Shown here: piece by piece, positions 35,001 to 47,919 of the stretch
How positions within the stretch are numbered: the stretch's first letter is position 1
How the letters are laid out: every line of letters starts with the position of its first letter
From: Ambrosia x helenae
Taxonomy: Eukaryota; Streptophyta; Magnoliopsida; Asterales; Asteraceae
Reading direction: 5' to 3'
Assembly (NCBI GenBank): GCA_030844895.1
Contig: CM061224.1
Location: 26,617,992-26,681,991 of the forward strand
DNA length: 64,000 nucleotides
Translations under genes and position numbers: made by a program
Notes under the pieces: model-generated
What the model was told of the DNA's origin: nothing
Seen by the model: the letters and a program-made list of their open reading frames with translations, nothing else
The model's database searches: none

Positions 35001-35768
35001 GAAGATACTTACGGGCTTTCATGCTGGAAATGATACTCAGCGGAGCACCGCTTTTCTCGCCGTGAACCGAAAGAATCTCTCCATCAGGGAGAGGGATCCG
35101 AATAACCTTGTCAAAGCAAACAATCTCTGCGCGATACAACGATAACCAATCCATGCCCACAACGACATCGAAACTACCCAAAGGTACAGGCATAAGGTCA
35201 ATGGGGAATGACAGACCCGACAGTTCCAAGTGACACTCCCTAAGGATATCAGTCGCCTCGATGTTCTTACCGTTAGCCAATTCTATCAAATACTTAGCTT
35301 CTAAAGGTGTGGGTACTATATCTAGCAACTGACTAACATCCACAGATACGAAGCTCTTATCGGCACCAGAATCAAATAAAACAGAAACATAGCGATTGTT
35401 GAGAAGGAACGTACCGGTAACTGTGTCTGGATCCTGCCTAGCCTCCGCAGACCCAATGACGAAAGCACGCGCAGTCCTGCCTCCGCCGCCATTCCCGTTA
35501 CCGTTACCGTTTCCGCCCCTCCCATTATCACCCTGCTTCAGCTTGGGACAATCACGCTTGAAGTGTCCCGTGTCACCACAGTTGTAACACCCCTGCCTCC
35601 CCTGAGTCCCCTGAGCAGCAGGAGCAGGAGTAGCCGCAGGAGTCTGAGTTGGGGTGAGCGCCACCTTGCAATCCTTAGCATGGTGCCCCAACTGATGGCA
35701 CCGATGACAACGAGCCCGATCACAATTCCCGGAATGGTGAAAGCCACACTTGTTACACTTGGGATGCT
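32069..35768 (-). pseudogene. gag-pol: Element 2 gag C-terminus and pol, frameshifted
   Basis: Reading right to left: the C-terminal part of gag with CCHC knuckles (CHRCHQLGHHAKDC, CYNCGDTGHFKRDC), aspartic protease (LFDSGADKS), reverse transcriptase (FIDDILIYS), RNase H (YCDASIRG), integrase and the chromodomain-like end. Compared with element 3, one base is missing in an A/T run near 32805, which breaks the integrase after the QTDGRSE segment. The rest of integrase and the chromodomain-like end continue in another frame (from about 32818). The upstream gag half lies on the far side of element 3 at 46330-47302. Confidence 0.9.
35764..35768. repeat. Target-site duplicate ATGCT (left copy)
   Basis: Matches 46330-46334, the bases on the other side of element 3. 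It lies in the gag codons between the linker and the first zinc-binding cysteines. Confidence 0.9.
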
Positions 35769-38375
35769 TGTCACACCCTCAAATTCCACTTGCGGGGTTT
35801 TACCGCGAGGCGCATGACAAACCAGGATTCAAGTCAACGGTCACAATAAACAACACTATATGCATAACACAATACCCAAAAGATATAGTTATAAAAACAT
35901 AAACTGTAGCGGAAGCTTTAAATGTTTACAACCCAAAAGACATAGTTCAAATGTTTTAATGAAGACCATGCTCTAAACCCTAGACGCCCGTGCCGACTCG
36001 TGCGCCTAGATCCAGTTGTTGCTACCTTAGCGACCTGAGAAAAACATGCCAAAAGACGTCAACATATAATGCTGGTGAGTTCACAGGTTTGTTCAAAAAT
36101 GTTATCCAAATGTTACCATGTCCATACTATATCAATGCTACCAAGTACGCTAGCTAGGCGTATGTTTTATTACTACTACGATTGGAAACCATTACTGGAC
36201 ACGTTTAGCAATGTTTAGCATGTTTAGCAGCCCGTAATGTTCGGCACGATAATGTTCCTGTTCGAGACAATATGCACCCGCCCGGCCCTCCAAGCCGACG
36301 AGTGGGGCAGGTCACGCCCAATAGATCTATCCACATTTCCCCCGTTGTGCAAACCCGCACATTCATGGTTTCCCCCGGGACTTTCCAAAAGATCGTATAG
36401 CAATATAAAGTTAAAACCATAGTATGACATATGTTACCAAAACTGTTTAGCGCATGTTTTCTCCCCCAAAAGTTAAAGCAGTAAAAGTGGGGCCGTGAAC
36501 TCACCTTAGATAGCGTTCTTCAATTATAAGTAAAGATGTTTAGCCTTGATAATCCCTCTACCGGAGATCTATCAAAATGTTCACATAAGTGTTCCGACTA
36601 ATAACCATAAGGTTATCTAGCCCCCGATTGTCCAGATCATAACCAAGTATGTTTTAAAACGTGTTTAAATGTTCAACCGACACACTAGACCGACCCGCCA
36701 TCCCGTTGGTGACCCATTACCCTAACTAATCAAGTACACATAGATTACACGCAAGGTTCAAGCATAAAACACTTAGTTTGTATCAAAAATCTCATTCTTG
36801 TCAACGTAGGGTCGAATGTAGTTCTGAATGGTCGAAGGTGGCTTGTAAGTGGTCGAAGGTGTCTCTGTTTGGTCGAATGTGTTCCTGAAATTCCACCTTC
36901 GCCCCTTTTCCTTCCACCTTCGCCCCTTTGTAGCACAATCGCCCCTTTATCTTCCAGGTTCGCCCCCTGGAATCCACCTTCGACCGTTCGACTGGTCGAA
37001 GGTATTCCAGGTTCGCCCCTGATGTCAGATTTTTCTAAAAACGCGTCGAAAAACATCCGAAAACATCACGAAACATCACGAGTTACAGCAGTCAAGCATC
37101 ATTAGTATATTCCTACGAAACCCTACCAATTTTACCCCAAAATCTATCCGTTTTACAAGTTTCCTAAAATGGTAAATTATGGAGATGTCACATCACCATG
37201 CATGAAGATATTACCCGATTAGGAAACTTTCTGAATTCGATCAATAATCAGTTTATCATACTCGGATCATTATGAACAAGAAACCCCTATCATAACCTTA
37301 TCATAATCATCCCAAAAACAACCCCAAATCTAACTAAAAACCCCTTTAATCATCAAAACACCATCAACAATCAAAGGTAACATATTTCAATCATAACCCA
37401 TCATTAATAACAGCCCTAGGTTGTTGTCATATCATCTATACAACAAGTAATCATCAAACAATGCATAATATCATACTAACACATGTTTATTTGCATAAAA
37501 ACTCATTGTTTATGAATAGGTTTTGGTTAGGAAAGGTTTTTATTCATAAAATAGGTTGATATCAGATCTGGACCCATTGGGGTTTAGATTAAAACAAGCC
37601 AAAATTGTTTAAAAAGGATTTGTAATGAAGAACACACCTTAGATCTTCACTTGTAATGATTTAGAGAGTTAGGTTATGAAAAACAAGCTCAAAAACTCCT
37701 TCCCCAATGTTAATAGCTGATAGAGAGTGTTTAGAGGCGTTTAGGGTTTGTGAAATGGTGAAAAATGGCTAAGGATGGTATTTATACCATCTGCACGTTC
37801 GCCCAGTTCAAGTGGTCGAATGTGGAATTTTTCCACATTCGCCCCTTTTTAATGGTCGAATGTGGAACTCTTCCACATTCGCCCACTTTGGTTCTACGTT
37901 CGCCCACTTTTCAGATCCCATTTCCACATTCGCCCAAAAGTTCCACATTCAGGTCATCAGCACTTTTTAACACATGTTAACAGCACTTTTAACACATGTT
38001 AACCTTTTTCCAGTTTATCGTGTTTAACGCATTCTAACACATCCTAACACATAAACATGCATTTATAGTCTATACTTAGCATGTTTAGGCACGTATAATC
38101 ATTCGTACATCATTTAAGCAAGTATAAGCATACAATCCACCACACGACCCGTAATCTACACATATACTTAATTAGTTCATGTAATGTCACCAACGACGGA
38201 ACCCGGTACTAATGTATTCCCAAAACGACTCCCAATGATCCTCTAGATCATTGACCCTGGACAATCCTAATTGACCCGACTCAACTAACCCAGTTAAGTT
38301 TGTTTATAAACGTTTCTCGCTAAGGTAGACTTAGATGTTACTATTATGTTTAAGCCGAACATGCCGGGTGTCACA
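35769..38375 (-). repeat. 3' LTR of element 3
   Basis: Near-identical to 43722-46329, and more distantly alike to the element 2 LTRs. Same motif arrays and TATA position. Confidence 0.92.
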
Positions 38376-38515
38376 TCATCCCCACGTTGAAAGAATTTTC
38401 GTCCCGAAAATTGCACGAAGCCCAAAAATGAAAAAGACGAAAAGGAAGAAAACGAAAAGAAAGGTTACCGGTTGTCACATCATCCCCACGTTGAAAGGGA
38501 ATCTCGCCCCGAGAT

Positions 38516-41500
38516 TCACTCTGCTTCAGCAGTAACATGCCTGGACTCGAACGCGCGCTTCGGAAAGAGATGAGGGTACTTAGCCTTCATCTGGTCCTCT
38601 CGTTCCCACGTGAACTCCGGTCCACGATCCGAGTTCCAACGAACTTTAACGATGCGGATTTTACTCCGCCGAAGGCTACGAATCTTGTAATCCAGAATCT
38701 CGACAGGTTCCTCCACAATGCGAAGACGATCATCCACCTTGATCTCTTCCAGTGGTACAATGAGAGATTCATCAGCCAAACACTTCTTCAAGTTAGACAC
38801 ATGGAAGACGTTGTGCACACTACCGAGCTCCGCCGGTAAGTCAAGTCTATATGCCACCGGCCCAATCCGATCCAGGATTGCGAACGGTCCGACGTAACGA
38901 GGGTTAAGCTTGCCACGCTTTCCAAAGCGTATGACGCCCTTCCATGGTGAAACTTTCAGAAGCACCTTGTCCCCAACCTGGAACTCTAGCGGTTTGCGAC
39001 GGCGATCGGCATAGCTCTTCTGACGATCCCGCGCAGCTGCCAAACGGTTACGGATCTGTACGATTTTCTCCGAAGTTTCGTACACCAGTTCCGGACCAGT
39101 GAGCTGGCTCTCGCCCACCTCGGCCCAACAAAGTGGTGATCGGCATTTCCGTCCGTAAAGAGCCTCGAACGGAGCTGCCTTGATGCTAGAGTGATAGCTG
39201 TTGTTGTAGGAGAATTCCACCAACGGCAGGTGAATCTCCCAACTTTTGCCAAAATCGATGACACATGCCCGCAGCATGTCCTCCAGTGTTTGTATCGTCC
39301 GTTCACTCTGCCCGTCAGTTTGCGGATGATAAGCCGTACTCATATCCAGCTGAGTACCCAAGGCCTTATGAAGAGCCTTCCAGAAACGCGAAGCAAAGCG
39401 GGAATCACGATCAGAAATGATAGAAACAGGCACCCCGTGCCGAGAAACCACCTCCTTAAGGTAGAGCCGAGCCAACCGCTCGAGTCCATCCGTTTCCTTA
39501 ATAGGTATGAAGTGTGCCGATTTCGTCAACCGGTCGACGATCACCCAAATCATGTCGCAGCCACTTGGTGATCTCGGTAGTTTGGTGACGAAATCCATCG
39601 TGATCCGCTCCCACTTCCATTCTGGAATCTCAGGTTGCTGTAGGAGACCAGACGGCTTCTGATACTCCACCTTGACCTTAGCACAGGTCAAGCATTTGCT
39701 CACATAGGAGGCTATATCAGCCTTCATGTTCGGCCACCAATAAAGTATCTTCAGATCCTGATACATCTTATCGGAGCCTGGATGAATAGAATACCGGGAT
39801 TTGTGAGCCTCGTCCAAGACAAGCTCCCGTAATCCCCCGAGTAAAGGAACCCAAACACGCCCAGCGAAGTAGTGTAGGCCATCAGACTTAAGCTCAAGGT
39901 GTTTGTCCGCACTGTGCATCGTTTCGGCCTTAAGGTTTTCCTCCTTCAAGGCATCCACCTGAGCCGAACGGATCCGGTCAGGTAAGGAGGAATGAATGGT
40001 AAGCTGCAAGGCTCGGACACGCCGAGGCTTCGCCGACTCTTTCCTGCTCAAGGCATCCGCCACAACGTTTGCCTTGCCAGGATGGTACTTAATCGCACAG
40101 TCGTAGTCGTTCAAGAGTTCAACCCAACGACGCTGCCGCATGTTTAACACCTTCTGGTCGAAAATATGCTGGAGACTCTTGTGATCGGTGTAAACTTCAC
40201 ACTTGGTACCGTACAAGTAATGTCTCCAGATTTTCAACGCAAAGACCACTGCACCCAGTTCTAAGTCATGAGTAGTGTAATTCTTCTCATGAACTTTGAG
40301 TTGACGAGAAGCATAAGCAATAACCTTCCCGCGCTGCATCAACACGCAACCAAGACCCCGAATGGAAGCATCACAGTACACAACGAAATCATCCGTACCC
40401 TCAGGAAGGGATAAGATAGGTGCAGAACAAAGTTTAAGCTTCAGCATCTGAAATGCTGATTCCTGTGGTTCGTCCCAGTCGAACTTTCGGTCCTTCTGGG
40501 TGAGAGCAGTGAGGGGTTGAGCGATCTTCGAAAATCCCTCGATAAAACGCCGATAGTAACCTGCAAGACCCAGGAATTGCCGCACCTCAGATGGCGTCTT
40601 TGGTGCTTCCCAGTCTTTAATAGCTTCGATCTTAGCCGGATCGACATGAATTCCCAGTTCATTCACCACATGCCCTAGGAATTGAACTTCGCGTAACCAA
40701 AAATCACACTTTGAGAACTTAGCATACAATTGCTCCCGTCTCAAAAGTTCCAAGACCAACCGCAGATGTTCCTCATGATCCGCCTTGTTCTTGGAATAAA
40801 TCAGAATGTCATCAATGAACACGATGACGAACTTATCCAGGTACGGTTTACAAACGCGGTTCATCAAATCCATGAACACCGCTGGTGCGTTAGTGAGACC
40901 GAAAGGCATGACCAAGAACTCAAAATGGCCATAGCGAGTGCGAAAAGCAGTCTTCTGGATGTCAGCTTCCCTGACGCGCAACTGGTGATAACCAGACCGC
41001 AAGTCAATCTTCGAGTAGTAGCTGGAGCCCTGAAGCTGGTCAAAGAGATCATCAATGCGAGGAAGAGGATAACGATTTTTGATGGTCACTTTGTTCAGCT
41101 CACGGTAATCAATACACATACGAAGGCTCCCGTCCTTCTTCTTCACAAACAAAATAGGAGCTCCCCACGGGGACGAGCTCGGTCGAATGAAACCCTTTTC
41201 CAAGAGTTCCTGTAACTGGCTGGATAACTCTTGCATCTCGGGAGGTGCAAGACGATACGGAGCTCGGGCAATAGGAGCTGCGCCCGGAGCAAGATCAATA
41301 CCAAACTCAACCTGACGATGGGGAGGGAGACCAGGCAAATCATCAGGAAACACATCAGGAAAGTCACGAACCATCGGAATATCCTCGATCTTCTTCTCAT
41401 CGTCAGTAGAAACGTTAACAAGTGCCAGAATGGCCGAACAGCCCTTCCGAAGATACTTACGGGCTTTCATGCTGGAAATGATACTCAGCGGAGCACCGCT

Positions 41501-43203
41501 TTTCTCGCCATGAACCGAAAGAATCTCTCCATCGGGGAGAGGGATCCGAATAACCTTGTCAAAGCAAACAATCTCTGCGCGATACAACGATAACCAATCC
41601 ATGCCCACAACGACATCGAAACTACCCAAAGGTACAGGCATAAGGTCAATGGGGAATGACAGACCCGACAGTTCCAAGTGACACTCCCTAAGGATATGAG
41701 TCGCCTCGATGTTCTTACCATTAGCCAATTCTATCAAGTACTTAGCCTCTAAAGGTGTGGGTACTATATCTAGCAACTGACTAACATCCACAGATACGAA
41801 GCTCTTATCGGCACCAGAATCAAATAAAACAGAAACATAGCGATTGTTGAGAAGGAACGTACCGGTAACTGTGTCCGGATCCTGCCTAGCCTCCGCAGAC
41901 CCAATGACGAAAGCACGCGCAGTCCTGCCTCCGCCGCCATTCCCGTTACCGCTACCGTTTCCGCCCCTCCCATTATCGCCCTGCTTCAGCTTGGGACAAT
42001 CACGCTTGAAGTGTCCCGTGTCACCACAGTTGTAACACCCCTGCCTCCCCTGAGTCCCCTGAGCAGCAGGAGCAGGAGTAGCCGCAGGAGTCTGAGTTGG
42101 GGTGAGCGCCACCTTGCAATCCTTAGCATGGTGTCCCAACTGATGGCACCGATGACAACGGGCTCGATCACAATTCCCCGAATGGTGAAAGCCACACTTG
42201 TTACACTTGGGATGCTTTCCGACATACCCACCCGTCTTCGCCCCAGAAGAAGACCCAGACGTATCAAACTTCTTTGCCGGCTGAGCTGGCACCACACTCT
42301 TCCCCACACTCTCCCACTTCCTCTTGTTCCCCTCAGTAGTCTTCACAGTAGTACCCTTGGGTGGCAAAACGCCTTCCGCCACCTTCAGGTTAGTCATCCG
42401 ATGAGCTGATCGGACAACTTCAGCAATAGTGGGAAGATTCCCAGCAGCCACCAACCCAGCAATTTCGGGCACTAGTCCAGACACATAGTGCTCGATCCTC
42501 CTGTACTCGGGTGTGTGTAAGTCAGGACACAACACCGCCAGCTCGTTCCTCCTCACAGTATACTCCTCAATCTCCGACCCAACCATCTTGTAACTACAGA
42601 CCTCATGCTCCAACTTCTGTATCTCCTCCCTCGGACAGTACTCACCTCTCAAAAGCTGCACAAACTCCGCCCAAGGCATAGCAATAGCCTCTCCCAGTCC
42701 CATATTCTGAGTAGTAGCATTCCACCACGACAATGCAGGCCCTCAAATGTCGCAGTAGCATACTTCACTCGGTCCCCAGCAGGACAGTTACACATGACAA
42801 ACACAGATTCAACCTTCTCCAACCATCGGAGCAGTCCCACTGCCCCTTCAGTTCCAGCGAAGTTATGGGGCTGACAGTCCCTAAACTTCTTATAAGAGCA
42901 CTGAGGTGGGGGTGGATTGGCACCAACACCTGAAACACGGTACACGAGTAAACACAAACGAAAGGACACGAAACCCAAAAATGAGGCAAGATCGACAGAG
43001 ATCAACTCACCACCCATGGCATTAATCCCGGCCTGGAAATTAGCCATAGCCATGTTCACTTGCTGCTGGAGCAAGTTGTTCAGCTCAGCTTGGGTCATGT
43101 TGATGTTCCCACGACCACCGCCTCCGGCACGACCACCGCCGCCAGCACGGCCACCGCCGCCACGACCACCACCACGACGTCCACCACCACGAGCACCAGA
43201 CAT
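38516..43203 (-). pseudogene. gag-pol: Element 3 gag-pol, one gag frameshift, otherwise open
   Basis: Exon 1 43203-43011 (MSGARGGGRRGG...), intron 43010-42930 (GTGAGTT...TTTCAG, 81 bases), exon 2 42929-38516. Compared with the element 2 gag, one base is missing near 42740, just before the TWWNATT segment, so gag shifts frame there. From 42733 to the stop at 38516 one frame is open for about 1,405 residues: rest of gag, zinc knuckles, protease (LFDSGADKS), reverse transcriptase (FIDDILIYS), RNase H (YCDASIRG), integrase (zinc segment, IISDRDSRF, QTDGQSE) and the chromodomain-like end (WEREDQMKAKYPHLF). Here the intron is a multiple of three and lacks a stop, so unspliced RNA would also stay in frame at that point. 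Confidence 0.9.
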
Positions 43204-43721
43204 GATCTAACAAACCAAGAAATCGAGAGATTCAGATTCACTTCCAGTGTCAACCACTAGAAATTTTTCAAGAGTTAACCTAGGGACAAATTCAGGACTA
43301 TACATCCAAACTCGAAGTCCATCGGGATTTTCATGCATCCCAGTTTATTATTTCGTGTGCACCCGAAATGATAAACTGCTCTACATGGTCCTCCAGATGT
43401 ACCCCTAATTTAGACCCCAGTCACCGAACATTGTCGCCTATGTGGCAATAGGTGCAAGCGTAAGAAGGCATGTGTGTGCAAGAACCAACAAATCAACCCC
43501 TCCTTCTTCAATCCAGAAGAAGAAGACAAGAGTAGGTAAGAACCCAAATAAAAACGGATGATGTAACAGAGAAGTGTGATGATAATGTAACGACACCCCG
43601 ACAAAGTTAGTACATGTTCCAAACCGACACAAGTATGTGACCGTCTAGTGTGTGCGACTCGGCTATAGACTAGACTCTAAATGCAGTCCTAGTTCACTAT
43701 AACCTGGCTCTGATACCAATC

Positions 43722-46329
43722 TGTCACACCCTCAAATTCCACTTGCGGGGTTTTACCGCGAGGCGCATGACAAACCAGGATTCAAGTCAACGGTCACAAT
43801 AAACAACACTATATGCATAACACAATACCCAAAAGATATAGTTATAAAAACATAAACTGTAGCGGAAGCTTTAAATGTTTACAACCCAAAAGACATAGTT
43901 CAAATGTTTTAATGAAGACCATGCTCTAAACCCTAGACGCCCGTGCCGACTCGTGCGCCTAGATCCAGTTGTTGCTACCTTAGCGACCTGAGAAAAACAT
44001 GCCAAAAGACGTCAACATATAATGCTGGTGAGTTCACAGGTTTGTTCAAAAATGTTATCCAAATGTTACCATGTCCATACTATATCAATGCTACCAAGTA
44101 CGCTAGCTAGGCGTATGTTTTATTACTACTACGATTGGAAACCATTACTGGACACGTTTAGCAATGTTTAGCATGTTTAGCAGCCCGTAATGTTCGGCAC
44201 GATAATGTTCCTGTTCGAGACAATATGCACCCGCCCGGCCCTCCAAGCCGACGAGTGGGGCAGGTCACGCCCAATAGATCTATCCACATTTCCCCCGTTG
44301 TGCAAACCCGCACATTCATGGTTTCCCCCGGGACTTTCCAAAAGATCGTATAGCAATATAAAGTTAAAACCATAGTATGACATATGTTACCAAAACTGTT
44401 TAGCGCATGTTTTCTCCCCCAAAAGTTAAAGCAGTAAAAGTGGGGCCGTGAACTCACCTTAGATAGCGTTCTTCAATTATAAGTAAAGATGTTTAGCCCT
44501 TGATAATCCCTCTACCGGAGATCTATCAAAATGTTCACATAAGTGTTCCGACTAATAACCATAAGGTTATCTAGCCCCCGATTGTCCAGATCATAACCAA
44601 GTATGTTTTAAAACGTGTTTAAATGTTCAACCGACACACTAGACCGACCCGCCATCCCGTTGGTGACCCATTACCCTAACTAATCAAGTACACATAGATT
44701 ACACGCAAGGTTCAAGCATAAAACACTTAGTTTGTATCAAAAATCTCATTTTTGTCAACGTAGGGTCGAATGTAGTTCTGAATGGTCGAAGGTGGCTTGT
44801 AAGTGGTCGAAGGTGTCTCTGTTTGGTCGAATGTGTTCCTGAAATTCCACCTTCGCCCCTTTTCCTTCCACCTTCGCCCCTTTGTAGCACATTTGCCCCT
44901 TTATCTTCCAGGTTCGCCCCCTGGAATCCACCTTCGACCGTTCGACTGGTCGAAGGTATTCCAGGTTCGCCCCTGATGTCAGATTTTTCTAAAAACGCGT
45001 CGAAAAACATCCGAAAACATCACGAAACATCACGAGTTACAGCAGTCAAGCATCATTAGTATATTCCTACGAAACCCTACCAATTTTACCCCAAAATCTA
45101 TCCGTTTTACAAGTTTCCTAAAATGGTAAATTATGGAGATGTCACATCACCATGCATGAAGATATTACCCGATTAGGAAACTTTCTGAATTCGATCAATA
45201 ATCAGTTTATCATACTCGGATCATTATGAACAAGAAACCCCTATCATAACCTTATCATAATCATCCCAAAAACAACCCCAAATCTAACTAAAAACCCCTT
45301 TAATCATCAAAACACCATCAACAATCAAAGGTAACATATTTCAATCATAACCCATCATTAATAACAGCCCTAGGTTGTTGTCATATCATCTATACAACAA
45401 GTAATCATCAAACAATGCATAATATCATACTAACACATGTTTATTTGCATAAAAACTCATTGTTTATGAATAGGTTTTGGTTAGGAAAGGTTTTTATTCA
45501 TAAAATAGGTTGATATCAGATCTGGACCCATTGGGGTTTAGATTAAAACAAGCCAAAATTGTTTAAAAAGGATTTGTAATGAAGAACACACCTTAGATCT
45601 TCACTTGTAATGATTTAGAGAGTTAGGTTATGAAAAACAAGCTCAAAAACTCCTTCCCCAATGTTAATAGCTGATAGAGAGTGTTTAGAGGCGTTTAGGG
45701 TTTGTGAAATGGTGAAAAATGGCTAAGGATGGTATTTATACCATCTGCACGTTCGCCCAGTTCAAGTGGTCGAATGTGGAATTTTTCCACATTCGCCCCT
45801 TTTTAATGGTCGAATGTGGAACTCTTCCACATTCGCCCACTTTGGTTCTACGTTCGCCCACTTTTCAGATCCCATTTCCACATTCGCCCAAAAGTTCCAC
45901 ATTCAGGTCATCAGCACTTTTTAACACATGTTAACAGCACTTTTAACACATGTTAACCTTTTTCCAGTTTATCGTGTTTAACGCATTCTAACACATCCTA
46001 ACACATAAACATGCATTTATAGTCTATACTTAGCATGTTTAGGCACGTATAATCATTCGTACATCATTTAAGCAAGTATAAGCATACAATCCACCACACG
46101 ACCCGTAATCTACACATATACTTAATTAGTTCATGTAATGTCACCAACGACGGAACCCGGTACTAATGTATTCCCAAAACGACTCCCAATGATCCTCTAG
46201 ATCATTGACCCTGGACAATCCTAATTGACCCGACTCAACTAACCCAGTTAAGTTTGTTTATAAACGTTTCTCGCTAAGGTAGACTTAGATGTTACTATTA
46301 TGTTTAAGCCGAACATGCCGGGTGTCACA
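43722..46329 (-). repeat. 5' LTR of element 3
   Basis: Borders TGTCACACCC...GGGTGTCACA, with the minus-strand primer-binding site (TGGTATCAGAGCC, 43706-43718) just inside. Confidence 0.92.
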
Positions 46330-47302
46330 ATGCTTCCCAATGTATCCACCTGTCTTCTGCGAAGAAGACGACCCAGATCCCTCAGTCTTCTTGGCCGGTT
46401 GAGACGGCGCCGGCACTGCACTCTTACCCACGTTCTCCCATTTCCTCTTGTTGCCATCAGACCCCTTCGCAGTTGAACCCTTAGGAGGTAAAGCGCCCTC
46501 CAAAATCTTCATGTTGGTCATCTTGTGTGCAGAACGGACGACCTCAGCCAGTGTAGGAAGGTTCCCAGCAGCTACTAACCCAGCAATCTCCGGCACCAAC
46601 CCAGAGATGTAGTGCTCGATCCTACGGTACTCAGGTGTGTGCATGTCAGGACACAACACCGCCAGCTCATTGCGTCGAACAGTATACTCCTCGATCTCGG
46701 ACCCCACCATCTTGCAGTTCCAGACTTCATGTTCCAACTTCTGTACTTCCTCCCTGGGACAGTACTCGCTCTTCAATAACCGAACAAAATCCGCCCACAG
46801 CATAGCATGAGCTTCCCCCAAGCCCATGTTCTGCGTCGTAGCATTCCACCATGTCAAAGCAGGACCCTCAAATGTCGCAGTGGCATACTTGACCCGGTCC
46901 TCAACAGGACAGTTACACATCAGGAAGACAGATTCAACCTTTTCCAACCATCGGAGCAGTCCCACTGCCCCTTCAGTTCCAGCGAAGTTATGGGGCTGAC
47001 AGTCCCTAAACTTCTTGTAAGAACACTGAGGTGGAGGCGGGTTGACAGCAGCACCTGAAACACGACACAAAGATAAACTACAAAGGAAACATGACACCCA
47101 AGAACGAAACAAGGCAGGTAAGAACCAACTTACCTCCCATAGCATTGTGCCCAGCCTGGAAAGCAGCCAAGGCTATGTTCACTTGCTGTTGAAGCAAGTT
47201 GTTCAGCTCTGCTTGGGTCATGTTGATGTTACCACGACCGCCACCACGGCCACCGCCGCCACGGCCACCACCACGACGTCCACCACCACGTGCGCCCGAC
47301 AT
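46330..47302 (-). pseudogene. gag: Element 2 gag N-terminal part, cut by element 3
   Basis: Exon 1 47302-47134 (MSGARGGGRRGG), intron 47133-47055 (GTAAGTTGG...TTTCAG, 79 bases), exon 2 from 47054. It encodes the gag domain with TWWNATTQNMGLGEA and a Ser/Lys-rich linker, then runs into the element 3 LTR at 46329. Translation past the junction would add a few LTR-derived residues and stop. The rest of the gene resumes at 35768. Confidence 0.9.
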
Positions 47303-47919
47303 GATCTGACAAATCAGAAATCGAGAGGTTCAGATTCGCTGCTAGTGTCAACCACTAGTAGCTAGAAAAGTTACGTCTAGACCCAATCCAGGAATATGCA
47401 TCCAAGTTCAGAGTCCACTTGGATTCTCATGCATTTCAGTTTATGATTTCGTGTGCACCCGAAATGATAAACTGCTCTACATGGCCCTCCAAGCTTTCCC
47501 TTAGCTTGAACTCAAGTCGCCGGATGTCGGCATCTAGCATCATGCTATCACAAACATAAGTGCACAGGATAATGTGTGAGCAAGTGCGTCTATTGGGGTA
47601 CGAAAGGGAGATGTCCGAATCCTGGACAGACCTCGAGAGTACGCAAGACTACCCCAATACACGACACTGCCGTGCAAAACCAACGAGTTAACTCCTTCTC
47701 CTTCAAGCCCCGAAGAAGAACATAAGAGTGTATAAAGCCAAGAGTAAGATCGGATGATGTAACAGAGAAGTGTGATGATAATGTAACGACACCCCGACAA
47801 AGTTAGTACATGTTCAAAACCGACACAAGTATGTGACCGTCTAGTGTGTGCGACTCGGCTATAGACTAGACTCTAAATGCAGTCCTAGTTCACTATAACC
47901 ATTGGCTCTGATACCAATC

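Larger units (their letters stand above)
35769..46329 (-). mobile_element. Element 3 (inner): Ty3/gypsy chromovirus nested in element 2
   Basis: LTRs at 35769-38375 and 43722-46329, TG...CA borders, ATGCT on both sides, and a minus-strand primer-binding site at 43706-43718. The two LTRs differ at only a handful of sites by eye (for example ATTCTTGT/ATTTTTGT near 36794/44748 and CAATCGCC/CATTTGCC near 36947/44890). It is therefore the youngest insertion of the nest. It is the same family and orientation as its host element. Gag carries a one-base deletion near 42740; pol is otherwise open. Confidence 0.93.

Noticed and set aside
43410..43632. Small open frames in the element 3 leader
   Set aside because: They lie between the primer-binding site and gag, overlap one another in two frames, and have no recognisable motif.
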